Source: Filimonas effusa (lineage in GTDB: Bacteria; Bacteroidota; Bacteroidia; Chitinophagales; Chitinophagaceae). Taken from it: DNA of 64,000 nt. A model generated the notes under the pieces. It ran no database searches and had not been told where the DNA came from. It was given only the letters and a program-made list of their open reading frames with translations. Numbering within the stretch: position 1 is the stretch's first letter; every line of letters begins with the position of its first letter. A program made the position numbers and the translations under genes. The stretch lies in NCBI RefSeq assembly GCF_004118675.1, contig NZ_SDHZ01000001.1, positions 806,001 to 870,000 of the forward strand. The letters run 5' to 3'. Shown here in pieces: positions 8,221 to 17,253 of this stretch.

Positions 8221-8637
8221 ATGAAGAAGACCCACATTGTAGCATTGGTATTTATCGCAGTAGCTATAGCTGTGTTAATCAGCTATTTAGGAGATACGTC
8301 CACTTATGATACCGTAGCCTCTGCCAAGCAGAAACCAGGTAAGTTTGTTCACCTGATCGCCAAGATAGACAAATCGCAGCCTATTGAGTACGATCCTATC
8401 AAAAATCCGAATTACCTGGCTTTTACGGCTATCGATACATTAGGGAATTCTATCAGGGTGGTGTATCATAATACCAAGCCTACCGATATGGAAAAGAGCG
8501 AGCGGATTGTTTTAAAAGGGAAAGTTGCGGGTAATTTGTTTGAATGCCGCGACATTTTGCTGAAATGTCCTTCGAAATACAAAGATGATGTGAATGCCAC
8601 AGAGAAGAATCTGACGGCAGCAACGAGCATCCAGTAG
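8221..8637 (+). CDS. ccmE: Cytochrome c maturation protein CcmE, cysteine variant
   Basis: A 138-residue periplasmic haem chaperone anchored by one N-terminal helix (about residues 6-22). The rest is an OB-fold that carries haem to the CcmF lyase. The haem-attachment site is CPSKY (C116, Y120) instead of the HxxxY of classical CcmE. A CxxxY variant class is known from some bacteria and archaea whose Ccm pathway lacks certain classical components. FTAIDTLGNSIRVVY and RIVLKGKVAGNLF fit the CcmE beta-strands. It is 47 bases upstream of ccmF on the same strand, so the two probably form an operon. The call is strong because of motif position and neighbour. Confidence 0.92.
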   Translation: MKKTHIVALVFIAVAIAVLISYLGDTSTYDTVASAKQKPGKFVHLIAKIDKSQPIEYDPIKNPNYLAFTAIDTLGNSIRVVYHNTKPTDMEKSERIVLKGKVAGNLFECRDILLKCPSKYKDDVNATEKNLTAATSIQ

Positions 8638-8684
8638 CAAATTTCCCGCTGCGAGCGGCAGCGTTTCCAAATACCGACCCCAGA

Positions 8685-11120
8685 ATGAACTATACAGGTG
8701 AACACTTATTACCCGGTCAACTCGGGCATTTTCTTGCAGTATTATCTCTCGTGGCCTCTATTGTGGCTACCGTTGCCTATTTCAAAACCAACAAGGCGTC
8801 ATTAGCCGATGAGAAGCAGAGCTGGCTTCGCGTGGCGCGTTTTGCTTTCGTGGCCGAGACCATTGGCGTATTCGGCATGTTTGCTACCATTTATTATATT
8901 GTAGCGAACCATTATAATGAATATTATTTTGCCTGGAACCACTCTTCCCGTACCCTGCAATCGGAGTACCTGCTGAGCTGTATCTGGGAGGACCAGTCGG
9001 GCAGTTTCCTGTTATGGGATATCTGGCATTGTGTGCTGGGATGGTTCTTTATTTTCCGTAACAAGAAATGGGAGGCTCCTGTTCTTACAGTGATCAACTT
9101 TGCCCAGTTTTGTATTGCTACCATGTTACTGGGCATTTATGTATTTAACCTGAAGATCGGCAATAATCCTTTTATATTGTTCCGCGAGCAGATGCCTGAT
9201 CTGCCGTTGTTCACGAACCCTGATTACCTGAGCCTGCCGCGTGTGTATGAGGGCAATGATCTGAACACGTTGTTGCAGAACTACTGGATGGTGATACATC
9301 CGCCTATCTTATTCCTTGGTTTTGCTTCCACTATTATACCATTTGCTTTTGCGTATGCGGGTATGGTTAATAAGGATCATACGTGGACTACGCCGGCGTT
9401 GTCGTGGACGAGTTTTTCCGCCGCGGTGCTTGGTACGGGTATTATGATGGGAGCTGCCTGGGCTTATGAGAGCCTTTCATTCGGTGGCTACTGGGCATGG
9501 GACCCTGTGGAAAATGCGTCTCTTGTACCCTGGCTGGTGCTGGTGGCTGGTTTGCATACCAATCTTATTTATAAACACAGCGGTTATTCATTAAAGACCA
9601 CTTACCTGTTTTATATACTGGCTTTTGTGCTGGTGCTGTATTCGAGTTTCCTTACCAAGAGCGGTGTGCTGGGCGATACGTCGGTACATGCTTTTACTGA
9701 TTCGGGTACCGGCTTCCAGCTGGGTGCGTTTGTGCTGGTGTTTTTAGTGCCGGGGCTTTTCCTGTTTTTCAGGAACAGCAAACATATGCCTGTGATCAAA
9801 AAGGAGGAGAGCACTTATAGCCGTGAGTTCTGGATGTTTATTGGTTCGCTGGTGTTGTTCCTTGGCAGTCTAGTTATTATCATCAAGACGTCGGTGCCTT
9901 TGTTCAACAAGATCTTTGGTACGCAGATAGCGCCACCGGAGGATCCGGAGTTTGCGCATAACCAGATACAGGTATTTGTGGCTTTCATTATTGGTTTACT
10001 TACCGCGGTGACACAATACCTTAAGTATAAGGATACGCCCAAGGCGTTACTGGGACGCAAGATACTGGTGCCTACGCTGGTGTCGCTGGTGATAAGTCTT
10101 TGTATCAGTTTCTTTGGAGAGATCCATTATGATAAAAAAGGTCCGGGATTCCTGTTTGCGATCCATATGGCGCTATTTGCGTCGGTATATGCCGTAGTGG
10201 CCAATGCGGCTTATATATGGCTTGGATTAAAGGGCAAGCTGAAGGCTGCGGGCGCTTCCGTGGCGCATTTCGGTTTTGGGCTGATACTGGTTGGTATTCT
10301 CATTTCTTCGAGTAAAAAGACCATCCTAAGCTGGAACACTACCGGTGTAACTACGCTGCAATCGGATGGTAAGGAGAACCCGGCTGAGAACATCACCTTG
10401 TTCAAAGGCGTGAGAACGGATATGGGTAAATATCATGTTACCTATGTCAAGGATACGGTTAATCCGCGTGACAGGAAGAAATATTTTGAGCTTGAATTTG
10501 AGCATAAGAAGCGCAAGGAGAAGTTCTTTCTTTATCCTGATGTGCTGAAGAACAATAAGGGGATGGAAGGTTATTCTCCTAACCCTGATGCGCGTCATTA
10601 CTGGCATAAAGACATCTTTGTTTATATTTCTTCATGGGTTGAAGGCAGCAGCCAGGATACCTCTTCCTTTAAGCCAACAGAGGTTAAGGTAGGCGATACA
10701 CTGTTCTATGCAAATGGTCTTATTGTATTGAACAAGGCTGAGGTAAATCCTGAGAAGGGAATACCCGGAGTAGCAGCTGATGAAACAGGGATGGTGCTTA
10801 ATATGACGGTGATTGCGAAGGATGGCCGTATGTATCCTGCCACACCTGGTATTGCGCTGAAGGGAAATGAAATGCGTTCTTTGCCTGATACTGTTGTATC
10901 GCAGGGGCTGATCCTTAAGTTCAACAAGGTTATCGATGCAGCAAAAGGCAGACTTGAGATAGGAGTGAAGGAAGACAAGACCATGAGCGATCTACTTACG
11001 CTGAAGGTTTATGAATTTCCGTTCATCAATATATTATGGATAGGCGTGATTGTAATGGTAACAGGTTTTGTGATGAGCATGGTACAGCGCATGCGCAAGC
11101 CAAAGATGGCGGCTGTTTAA
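8685..11120 (+). CDS. ccmF: CcmF/CcsA-type cytochrome c haem lyase subunit
   Basis: An 811-residue inner-membrane protein that joins haem to apocytochrome c together with CcmE. The first 540 or so residues hold many membrane helices. The periplasmic WWD motif GGYWAWDPVENASLVPW lies at about residues 267-283, and HPPILFLGF (about 207) carries one of the expected haem-ligand histidines. Residues of about 545-775 form a large periplasmic domain, followed by a last helix near the C-terminus. This is the usual plan for CcmF. The rest of the Ccm pathway (ABC exporter, CcmC) is not in the window. The gene ends 15 bases before the convergent small lipoprotein gene. Confidence 0.92.
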   Translation: MNYTGEHLLPGQLGHFLAVLSLVASIVATVAYFKTNKASLADEKQSWLRVARFAFVAETIGVFGMFATIYYIVANHYNEYYFAWNHSSRTLQSEYLLSCIWEDQSGSFLLWDIWHCVLGWFFIFRNKKWEAPVLTVINFAQFCIATMLLGIYVFNLKIGNNPFILFREQMPDLPLFTNPDYLSLPRVYEGNDLNTLLQNYWMVIHPPILFLGFASTIIPFAFAYAGMVNKDHTWTTPALSWTSFSAAVLGTGIMMGAAWAYESLSFGGYWAWDPVENASLVPWLVLVAGLHTNLIYKHSGYSLKTTYLFYILAFVLVLYSSFLTKSGVLGDTSVHAFTDSGTGFQLGAFVLVFLVPGLFLFFRNSKHMPVIKKEESTYSREFWMFIGSLVLFLGSLVIIIKTSVPLFNKIFGTQIAPPEDPEFAHNQIQVFVAFIIGLLTAVTQYLKYKDTPKALLGRKILVPTLVSLVISLCISFFGEIHYDKKGPGFLFAIHMALFASVYAVVANAAYIWLGLKGKLKAAGASVAHFGFGLILVGILISSSKKTILSWNTTGVTTLQSDGKENPAENITLFKGVRTDMGKYHVTYVKDTVNPRDRKKYFELEFEHKKRKEKFFLYPDVLKNNKGMEGYSPNPDARHYWHKDIFVYISSWVEGSSQDTSSFKPTEVKVGDTLFYANGLIVLNKAEVNPEKGIPGVAADETGMVLNMTVIAKDGRMYPATPGIALKGNEMRSLPDTVVSQGLILKFNKVIDAAKGRLEIGVKEDKTMSDLLTLKVYEFPFINILWIGVIVMVTGFVMSMVQRMRKPKMAAV

Positions 11121-11135
11121 GTTAATTCACCAGGT

Positions 11136-11378
11136 CTACCGTTGCCTTCTGCGCAACTTATTTTTATCCCGTGCTGTACGAATGGAGTCGGCACGGGATT
11201 TTGCTATAGAAAGCGTAGTGCTGTCGCAGTCTTTTTCGAGTTGTGTTATCACATCTTCGACCTTACGTTCCATTTCGACACGGGCTTTCAGGCGCGCCAG
11301 ACGCGGTGCTTCTTTGTCTTCCTGTTTACAGGCCTGCATCATGAGGCTTGTAAGAATCAGTATCGATACAGTTTTCAT
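11136..11378 (-). CDS. Small lipoprotein of unknown function
   Basis: An 80-residue protein with a signal peptide and a lipobox-like LMMQAC, giving a predicted lipidated cysteine at position 17. The mature part is highly charged and probably one helix, with many Lys, Arg and Glu residues (for example LARLKARVEMERKVEDVI). No family recognised. Its ATG overlaps the stop of the upstream lipoprotein gene by 4 bases (ATGA), so the two are translationally coupled. Confidence 0.7.
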   Translation of the reverse strand: MKTVSILILTSLMMQACKQEDKEAPRLARLKARVEMERKVEDVITQLEKDCDSTTLSIAKSRADSIRTARDKNKLRRRQR

Positions 11379-11632
11379 AACCGGGTAGTGTCTTTTGGAA
11401 GTTTAAGTAATGAATCTACCAGTAAAGGAACGCGGTAGCGTTGTATAGAGTCGCAGCGCCGAGTGATGGCGGCGTAGGCGGAATCGATGCGCGCTGAAGC
11501 TTCATTGTCCAGTTGTTTCTGGAATTCAATTAATTGCTCTTCCTGATCTGCGGGGGGCACGGCGGGTGTGCAACCTATGGCGATCAGGTTTATGAAAACT
11601 ATAACATTTAACAGAATGCTTTTGAATTGCAT
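11375..11632 (-). CDS. Small lipoprotein of unknown function
   Basis: The start is set at the ATG at 11632, giving 85 residues, because this yields a clean signal peptide and the lipobox LIAIGC. A longer in-frame start at 11725 would overlap the divergent DUF4294 gene and place the signal sequence internally. The mature chain is charged and probably helical (EEQLIEFQKQLDNEASARID), with CDSIQRYR and LVDSLLKL segments like those of its neighbour. The two are probably related products of one operon. Function unknown. Confidence 0.65.
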   Translation of the reverse strand: MQFKSILLNVIVFINLIAIGCTPAVPPADQEEQLIEFQKQLDNEASARIDSAYAAITRRCDSIQRYRVPLLVDSLLKLPKDTTRL

Positions 11633-11681
11633 TGCGATTGTATAACCGGTTGAATGTTTATATTTACGGTCGATAAGTACA

Positions 11682-12314
11682 ATGACCAGGTATAAAAATA
11701 CAACTCTGGCTGGTATCATTACCATCCTGGTTGTGGCGATCTACCATCCCGTATCCGCCACTGCTCAGAATGGTCAAGGACCTTATGACACAATCCGTGT
11801 TTATGGCTGCATTGAAGCCAACGGTGATACTATTCCCTGTTCTTATCTGCCTCCTGTATTTGTTTACACGCATTTAAAGGGTAAATGGAAGAAGTACCAT
11901 GCTGAATGGACGAGGTTACGTAATGCGGTATATGTAACGTATCCTTATGCTGCTGCGGCTTCGAAGGTGATGAACGATATCAATATGCGGCTGGAGGGTG
12001 TTACGGAGAAGTCGAAGCGGAAGGCGATCATCCGTTCGCGGGAGAAGGAGCTGAAGAAGGAGTTTTCGGACAAGCTTACCAAGTTATCGGTATACCAGGG
12101 GAAGGTGCTGATGAAGCTTATCAACCGGCAAACGGGCAACAACTGTTACGAGATCATAGAAGAATATAAAGGCAGTTTTACTGCAACCGTGTACCAGACG
12201 GTTGCGATCGTATTTGGCTCTAACCTCAAGCAGAGCTATGATCCTTCCGGCAAGGATCGTGATATTGAAAGTATTGTACATGATGTTGAACGTATGTACG
12301 GTATCAGAAGATAA
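11682..12314 (+). CDS. DUF4294 domain protein, probably exported
   Basis: A 210-residue protein with a signal-peptide-like N-terminus (hydrophobic residues about 8-27, then SATAQ). The body matches the Bacteroidota DUF4294 family: DTIRVYGCIEANGDTIP near the start of the mature part, a charged helical middle, and the closing signature IVFGSNLKQSYDPSGKD followed by DIESIV. Its biochemical role is unknown. It precedes bshB1 by 32 bases on the same strand, so co-transcription is likely, but no functional link to bacillithiol is shown by sequence. Confidence 0.8.
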   Translation: MTRYKNTTLAGIITILVVAIYHPVSATAQNGQGPYDTIRVYGCIEANGDTIPCSYLPPVFVYTHLKGKWKKYHAEWTRLRNAVYVTYPYAAAASKVMNDINMRLEGVTEKSKRKAIIRSREKELKKEFSDKLTKLSVYQGKVLMKLINRQTGNNCYEIIEEYKGSFTATVYQTVAIVFGSNLKQSYDPSGKDRDIESIVHDVERMYGIRR

Positions 12315-12346
12315 GATTACTTTTGCTGCTCAATTTCAGAACAGCA

Positions 12347-13093
12347 ATGATAAAAACAGACATACTGGCTTTTGGTGTGCATCCTGATGATGTTGAGTTA
12401 GGATGTTCGGGCACCATTATAGCGGCCGTGGCAGAAGGAAAGAAAGTGGCGATCGTTGATCTTACGCAGGGAGAATTAGGAACACGCGGTACGATAGAGA
12501 CGCGTAAAACAGAAGCTGCTGCTGCTGCTGCCATCATGGGTGTTGCTGCCCGTGAGAACCTGCAGATGGCTGATGGTTTCTTCCAGATCAATGAAGAAAA
12601 TATCCGTAAAGTCATTGTTTCCATTCGTAAATACCGGCCTGAGATCATACTCTGCAATGCGTTGGAGGACCGTCATCCTGACCATGGAAGGAGTTCGAAG
12701 CTGGTAGAGGAAGCGGCGTTCCTTTCCGGGTTGCGCAAGATAGCAACTACACTTGACGGGGTTGAACAGGAGGCATGGCGTCCCAAATACGTTTTCCACT
12801 ATATACAGGACCGGTATCTGAAGCCTGATTTTGTCGTGGATATTTCTGCCCATATGGAGCAGAAGATCCGGGCGGTGCAGGCTTATACCACGCAGTTTTT
12901 TTCGGCGCAGGCTGCTGAAAATGAAGATACTGAGCCTCAGACCTATATTTCCACGCCGGATTTCATTCATACCGTTACCGGCAGGGCATTATTGTTGGGT
13001 AAGAGAATAGGCGTGAAATATGCCGAAGGATATATATCGAAGAAAATGCTGGGGATCAGCAGTTTCGATGCATTTGTTCAGGAAACGACGTGA
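12347..13093 (+). CDS. bshB1: Bacillithiol biosynthesis deacetylase BshB1 (PIG-L/LmbE family)
   Basis: A 248-residue zinc-dependent deacetylase that removes the acetyl group from N-acetylglucosaminyl-malate in bacillithiol synthesis. The ATG at 12347 is chosen over an in-frame TTG 24 bases upstream because MIKTDILAFGVHPDD is the usual N-terminus. Zinc-ligand motifs are HPDD (H12, D15) and RHPDHGR (H113). GELGTRGTIETR is characteristic of the BshB1 branch. The length fits. BshA and BshC are not in the window. Confidence 0.93.
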   Translation: MIKTDILAFGVHPDDVELGCSGTIIAAVAEGKKVAIVDLTQGELGTRGTIETRKTEAAAAAAIMGVAARENLQMADGFFQINEENIRKVIVSIRKYRPEIILCNALEDRHPDHGRSSKLVEEAAFLSGLRKIATTLDGVEQEAWRPKYVFHYIQDRYLKPDFVVDISAHMEQKIRAVQAYTTQFFSAQAAENEDTEPQTYISTPDFIHTVTGRALLLGKRIGVKYAEGYISKKMLGISSFDAFVQETT

Positions 13094-13195
13094 TGTTAAT
13101 ATTATGTTTTTCAATGCTTTTTAACCTGATTTCAACGGGTTAAACCGCCAGTTATCCTGATATTTGCACCTTCAAAAGTCATTTAGTTAAGTATT

Positions 13196-14260
13196 ATGCA
13201 GACTCCAAAATTCGCAGTCGTAAGACCTTCTTTTCATGTTGAGCTGAAAAACAGGATCAACGAGTATTTTGCCACTACGGGCAAAAGCACTACCGGTGGC
13301 TCCAGATTGTTTTCGAAAGCGCTTTTCCTGATATTGGCGCTTGCGTACATTTACATTCAGCTGGTTTTCTTTACACCTGTGTTATGGGTGTCGTTATTGC
13401 TTTGCGTGTTAATGGGGCTGGCAGTAGCTTCTATCGGGTTTAATGTGATGCATGACGGCGGACATGGCAGTTTCAGCACTTCGCCGGCCGTCAACAAAGT
13501 TGCCGCTATCACTGCCGAAGTATTAGGTGCCAGTCATTTTATGTGGAATATGAAGCATAATGTGATCCACCATGCCTACACGAATATCGATGGTATCGAT
13601 GATGATATTGACGCCAAACCTTTCCTGCGGATGGCTTCGACCCAGAAATATTACAAGATGCACCGTTTTCAGCATGTGTATTTTGTGGCGTTGTATGCTA
13701 TCTTTCATTTGTACTGGGTGTTGTTCAGCGACTACAAGAAATACTTCTCCGGTAAGATCGGCGATATGGCCATCAAGAAGATGAAGCCTATGGACCATGT
13801 TATTTTCTGGGGTTTTAAACTGGTGCATTATGCGTTGTTCTTTATCATTCCTATTGCGGTATTAGGTTTCAAGAGCTGGATCATTGGTTTCTCTATCGTT
13901 ACCGTGGTTACGGGCTTTACCTTAAGTATCGTATTCCAATTGGCGCATACGGTAGAACATGCTGAATTTCCTGTGCCTGCTGAAGATGGTAAACTGCAGG
14001 ATGAGTGGGCTGTTCACCAGTTGAAGACCACTGCCAACTTTGCTACCGGCAATAAGCTGATATCCTGGTATGTAGGCGGATTGAATTTCCAGGTAGAACA
14101 CCATTTATTCCCCAAGATCTCCCATATTCATTATCCTGAGATCAATAAGATCGTTAAGCAGGCATGTAAGGAGTATAACGTGGTTTATATCGAGTATCCG
14201 AAGATGTACCATGCTGTAATATCGCATGTGTCGTTCCTGCGCCAGATGGGCAGGGCTTAA
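13196..14260 (+). CDS. Membrane fatty acid / acyl-CoA desaturase
   Basis: A 354-residue di-iron membrane desaturase. The three histidine boxes are HDGGH (H86, H90), HNVIHH (H121, H125, H126) and QVEHH (Q299, H302, H303). A glutamine at the start of the third box is typical of front-end type desaturases (the linoleoyl-CoA desaturase group), but no N-terminal cytochrome b5 domain is present, so electrons must come from separate ferredoxin or cytochrome. Hydrophobic segments lie at about 42-82, 155-175 and 200-245. It is followed after 35 bases by aguB. An imperfect palindrome (TTTAACC/GGTTAAA, 13120-13144) and a near-consensus GATATTTG box (13159-13166) precede it. Confidence 0.9.
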   Translation: MQTPKFAVVRPSFHVELKNRINEYFATTGKSTTGGSRLFSKALFLILALAYIYIQLVFFTPVLWVSLLLCVLMGLAVASIGFNVMHDGGHGSFSTSPAVNKVAAITAEVLGASHFMWNMKHNVIHHAYTNIDGIDDDIDAKPFLRMASTQKYYKMHRFQHVYFVALYAIFHLYWVLFSDYKKYFSGKIGDMAIKKMKPMDHVIFWGFKLVHYALFFIIPIAVLGFKSWIIGFSIVTVVTGFTLSIVFQLAHTVEHAEFPVPAEDGKLQDEWAVHQLKTTANFATGNKLISWYVGGLNFQVEHHLFPKISHIHYPEINKIVKQACKEYNVVYIEYPKMYHAVISHVSFLRQMGRA

Positions 14261-14295
14261 TTTCATATTTTAAAAAGGAATTGTAGTTACAAGAT

Positions 14296-15174
14296 ATGTC
14301 AAAGGTTAAAATAGGATTGGTGCAAACGACCTGCACCGCGAACAAGCAGGAGAACCTGGATAAGGCTATCGCCAAAGTTCGTGAAGCTGCTGCCAAAGGC
14401 GCGCAGATTGTATGTTTACAAGAGTTGTTTACTTCTCTTTATTTCTGTGATGTGGAAGATTATGATAACTTCCTGCTGGCAGAAACCATTCCCGGTCCTT
14501 CTACTGATGCGTTGAGTGCGGTAGCGGCAGAATTGAATGTCGTGATCATTGCATCCCTGTTCGAGAAAAGAGCGCAGGGACTATACCATAATACAACGGC
14601 CATTCTGGATGCAGATGGTACTTACCTTGGTAAATACCGTAAGATGCATATTCCTGATGACCCGGCTTATTACGAGAAGTTTTACTTCACACCGGGTGAC
14701 TTAGGTTACAAGGTATTCAAAACCAAATTTGCAACGATAGGTGTGCTGATCTGCTGGGATCAATGGTATCCTGAAGCGTCGCGTATTACGGCGCTTATGG
14801 GTGCTGAGATCCTGTTTTATCCTACAGCGATCGGCTGGGCTACTTCGCAGGATGAAGCTACCAATACGGAGCAATACAATGCGTGGCAGACCATACAGCG
14901 CAGTCATGCTGTTGCCAACGGCGTACATGTTGTAAGTGTGAACAGGGTAGGAGAAGAGCAAAACGGCGCCATGCAATTCTGGGGCGGTTCTTTTGTAGCC
15001 AATCCGTTTGGTTCTATCGTTTACCAGGCTTCTCATACGGAAGAAGAAGTGGTGGTGCAGGAAATAGATACTGCGTTAAGCGATCGTTACCGCACACACT
15101 GGCCGTTCCTGCGCGACAGGCGGATAGACTCTTACCAGCCGATCACCAAACGTTATATCGACGAACAGGGATAG
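14296..15174 (+). CDS. aguB: N-carbamoylputrescine amidase
   Basis: A 292-residue nitrilase-superfamily enzyme that hydrolyses N-carbamoylputrescine to putrescine, CO2 and ammonia. The catalytic triad is visible as E43 (LQELF), K116 (YRKMHIPDD) and C153 (LICWDQWYPE). The WDQWYPEASR stretch and the QDEATNTEQYNAWQ region are characteristic of AguB. The next gene, aguA, makes its substrate and starts 32 bases downstream, so function and context agree. Confidence 0.94.
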   Translation: MSKVKIGLVQTTCTANKQENLDKAIAKVREAAAKGAQIVCLQELFTSLYFCDVEDYDNFLLAETIPGPSTDALSAVAAELNVVIIASLFEKRAQGLYHNTTAILDADGTYLGKYRKMHIPDDPAYYEKFYFTPGDLGYKVFKTKFATIGVLICWDQWYPEASRITALMGAEILFYPTAIGWATSQDEATNTEQYNAWQTIQRSHAVANGVHVVSVNRVGEEQNGAMQFWGGSFVANPFGSIVYQASHTEEEVVVQEIDTALSDRYRTHWPFLRDRRIDSYQPITKRYIDEQG

Positions 15175-15206
15175 TAATTCAACACAAACTCATATTATTT
15201 AGCAGC

Positions 15207-16244
15207 ATGTATCCAAAGGATTCTGGTTATTATTTCCCGGCAGAGTTTGCTCCGCATACGGCGACCTGGTTAAGCTGGCCTCATAAGGAAGCAAGCTGGC
15301 CGGGCAAGCTTCAAAGCATTTATAACAGTTACAGTCTTTTTATAAAGTATCTCGCGCTAAGCGAGAAGGTGTGCATCAATGTTGGCACTGCTGCGATGCA
15401 GCAGGAAGCCACTGCTTATATGCAGGCTGCCGGCGTTAACATGGCGCAGGTGCAATTTTTCCTGCATCCTACGAATGATGCGTGGTGCCGTGATCATGGT
15501 CCTGCGTTTCTTATCAATCCGGGAGCTGACCAGCCTAAGATGATCGTTGACTGGGGGTATAATGCATGGGGTGGTAAATATCCTCCGTATGATCTCGATG
15601 ATGTTATTCCTACGCTTATAGGCAAGGCATTGAACCTGCCTGTGGCGCATCCGGGTATTGTAATGGAGGGCGGTTCCGTTGAGTTTAATGGCAAGGGAAC
15701 CATACTTACTTCGCGTGCCTGCCTGTTAAATGAAAACAGGAACCCGCATCTGAACCAGCAGCAGATCGAGGAGTATCTTTACCGTTATTATGGCGCTGAC
15801 CAGGTGCTTTGGGTAACTGAAGGCATTGTTGGTGATGATACCGACGGGCATATAGATGATACGGTGCGTTTCGTGAGCGAGGATACGGTGCTTACCGTAG
15901 TAGAGCATTCTAAAAAGGATGAGAACTACGCGTTGCTGCAGCAGAACCTGAAGGAGCTTTCCACCATGCGGGTATTAAGTGGCAAACAGCTCAATATCAT
16001 AGAGCTGCCGATGCCTGATGCTGTGGTATATGAAGACCAGCGTTTACCGGCGTCTTATGCCAATTTCTATATCAGCAATAAGCATGTGATCGTGCCTACT
16101 TACCGGTGTGACCAGGATGATAAGGCTTTGCAACTGATCAGCGATTGTTTCCCGGGCAGGGAGACGGTTGGGATTGATTCTACAGATATCATCTGGGGGT
16201 TGGGTAGTTTTCACTGTTTGAGTCAGCAAGAGCCTGCAGTGTAG
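15207..16244 (+). CDS. aguA: Agmatine deiminase
   Basis: A 345-residue enzyme of the guanidino-group-modifying superfamily that converts agmatine to N-carbamoylputrescine and ammonia. The ATG at 15207 begins the typical N-terminus ending in PAEFAPHTATWLSWP. A longer open frame upstream overlaps aguB and has no support. NDAWCRDHGP holds the substrate-binding Asp/Arg region, GDDTDGHIDD the catalytic His/Asp region, and the nucleophile is C337 in GLGSFHCLSQQ. The last motif differs slightly from the GGGNIHC form common in other AguA proteins but keeps the His-Cys pair. It is the last gene of the run and is followed by a strong terminator. Confidence 0.94.
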   Translation: MYPKDSGYYFPAEFAPHTATWLSWPHKEASWPGKLQSIYNSYSLFIKYLALSEKVCINVGTAAMQQEATAYMQAAGVNMAQVQFFLHPTNDAWCRDHGPAFLINPGADQPKMIVDWGYNAWGGKYPPYDLDDVIPTLIGKALNLPVAHPGIVMEGGSVEFNGKGTILTSRACLLNENRNPHLNQQQIEEYLYRYYGADQVLWVTEGIVGDDTDGHIDDTVRFVSEDTVLTVVEHSKKDENYALLQQNLKELSTMRVLSGKQLNIIELPMPDAVVYEDQRLPASYANFYISNKHVIVPTYRCDQDDKALQLISDCFPGRETVGIDSTDIIWGLGSFHCLSQQEPAV

Positions 16245-16268
16245 GTGCGTTTGATTTATATTATCAGG

Positions 16269-16296
16269 GGCCGATCTTTTAGGATCGGCCTTTTTT
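16269..16296 (+). terminator. Rho-independent terminator after aguA
   Basis: A perfect 8-bp stem (GGCCGATC, 16269-16276, with 16283-16290), a 6-base loop and a run of six T. It lies 24 bases past the aguA stop and closes the desaturase-aguB-aguA run. Confidence 0.9.
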
Positions 16297-16312
16297 GTAT
16301 GGGACCGGTAAA

Positions 16313-16329
16313 AACGATTGTCATGGATT
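16313..16329. repeat. Left copy of a 17-bp direct repeat flanking the RHS cassette
   Basis: AACGATTGTCATGGATT is identical to bases 18596-18612. In this copy the ATG opens a frame that stops after two codons. It looks like a detached copy of the acyl-CoA dehydrogenase start region. The 10 to 20 bases further upstream also resemble the DNA before the right copy (TTTTTGTAT). Confidence 0.75.
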
Positions 16330-16338
16330 GACAATAAG

Positions 16339-17253
16339 ATGGCTGGGATATCGTCTAATTCTTTGAGTATTGGCGATCCCCGAAACAGGCTTGCATTCAA
16401 TGGCAAGGAGGAACAACGGATGGAGTTTTCTGATGGAAGTGGGTTGGAGTGGCTGGATTATGGAGCGAGGATGTATGATGCGCAGATTGGGAGGTGGTTT
16501 GTGGGGGATCCGTTGGGGGATAAGATGAGGAGATTTTCGTCGTATACTTACACTTTCGACAATCCTTTACTTAACATCGACGTGGACGGCTTATATCCCT
16601 GGTCTATTAATATCCGTTCGTTTATTGCCACGTCAACAACAGGGGGCGGATTATTTTATGGTGATGGGCGTGTGGCATCTTTTACAGGTACCTCCCGAGT
16701 TTATTCATCTTTTATAGTTGACCCTTCTGCTAAATCAGTAACGCAACCTATAACAAAAAGCGACCCTACTATATTTTTCGGAATCCCTGGACGGTTGCCC
16801 CCTAAAGTTGACGTAGGAAAACCTAAAGGCTCAAATGATAATATTAGCTTTTCTGAAAACACAGCTTCTTTTGATTTTAGTCATTCAGGAAAAGACCCGA
16901 TAACACCACAATGGGCAACACCTGCATTAGATTTGCATGCCGGACTTTCATTTACAGAGGATTTGGATAAAGGGATTTTAAATGTTACAGGCTCTTTTAC
17001 AGGCGACAAGTTCCCAAGTACAGAAGCTTTTATTACAGACCAATCGGGCAAAACAAAATTATTCTTGGGTGCTAAAATGGAACAAGGCGGAATTGCTGAT
17101 TTGTATGGTGACAATAAGAAGCCATTATTTAAAGTAAATATGCAAATAATATTTGACAGCAAAGGAAACTTTACAGGTGTTCAGCAAGGCGATAAAACAT
17201 ATTCAGTGGATGATTGGAATAAGAAAGTACAATCGGATTTTAATAAAAAATGA
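16339..17253 (+). CDS. Orphan C-terminal fragment of an RHS-repeat protein with a variable tail domain
   Basis: About 304 codons from the ATG at 16339; the frame can be read from a TTG at 16318. Residues of about 1-85 match the end of an RHS-associated core domain ([36 protein letters not shown], then [10 protein letters not shown]). The large N-terminal RHS shell is absent, so this is a truncated cassette rather than a full toxin carrier. The remaining 220 residues are a variable tail with no motif I recognise; in complete RHS proteins this position holds a toxin. The tail-coding DNA is visibly more AT-rich than the neighbours. Its stop overlaps the ATG of the following lipoprotein gene by 4 bases, as in toxin-immunity pairs. 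Whether it is expressed or secreted without a shell is doubtful. Confidence 0.75.
   Translation: MAGISSNSLSIGDPRNRLAFNGKEEQRMEFSDGSGLEWLDYGARMYDAQIGRWFVGDPLGDKMRRFSSYTYTFDNPLLNIDVDGLYPWSINIRSFIATSTTGGGLFYGDGRVASFTGTSRVYSSFIVDPSAKSVTQPITKSDPTIFFGIPGRLPPKVDVGKPKGSNDNISFSENTASFDFSHSGKDPITPQWATPALDLHAGLSFTEDLDKGILNVTGSFTGDKFPSTEAFITDQSGKTKLFLGAKMEQGGIADLYGDNKKPLFKVNMQIIFDSKGNFTGVQQGDKTYSVDDWNKKVQSDFNKK

Noticed and set aside
13120-13144. TTTAACC/GGTTAAA imperfect palindrome upstream of the desaturase as an operator
   Set aside because: A single copy with a 10 to 11-base spacer and no cognate regulator nearby; mentioned with the gene but not supported as a separate feature.
14883-15206. N-terminal extension of the agmatine deiminase frame
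   Set aside because: It overlaps aguB in another frame and its residues do not fit the family; the ATG at 15207 gives the standard N-terminus.
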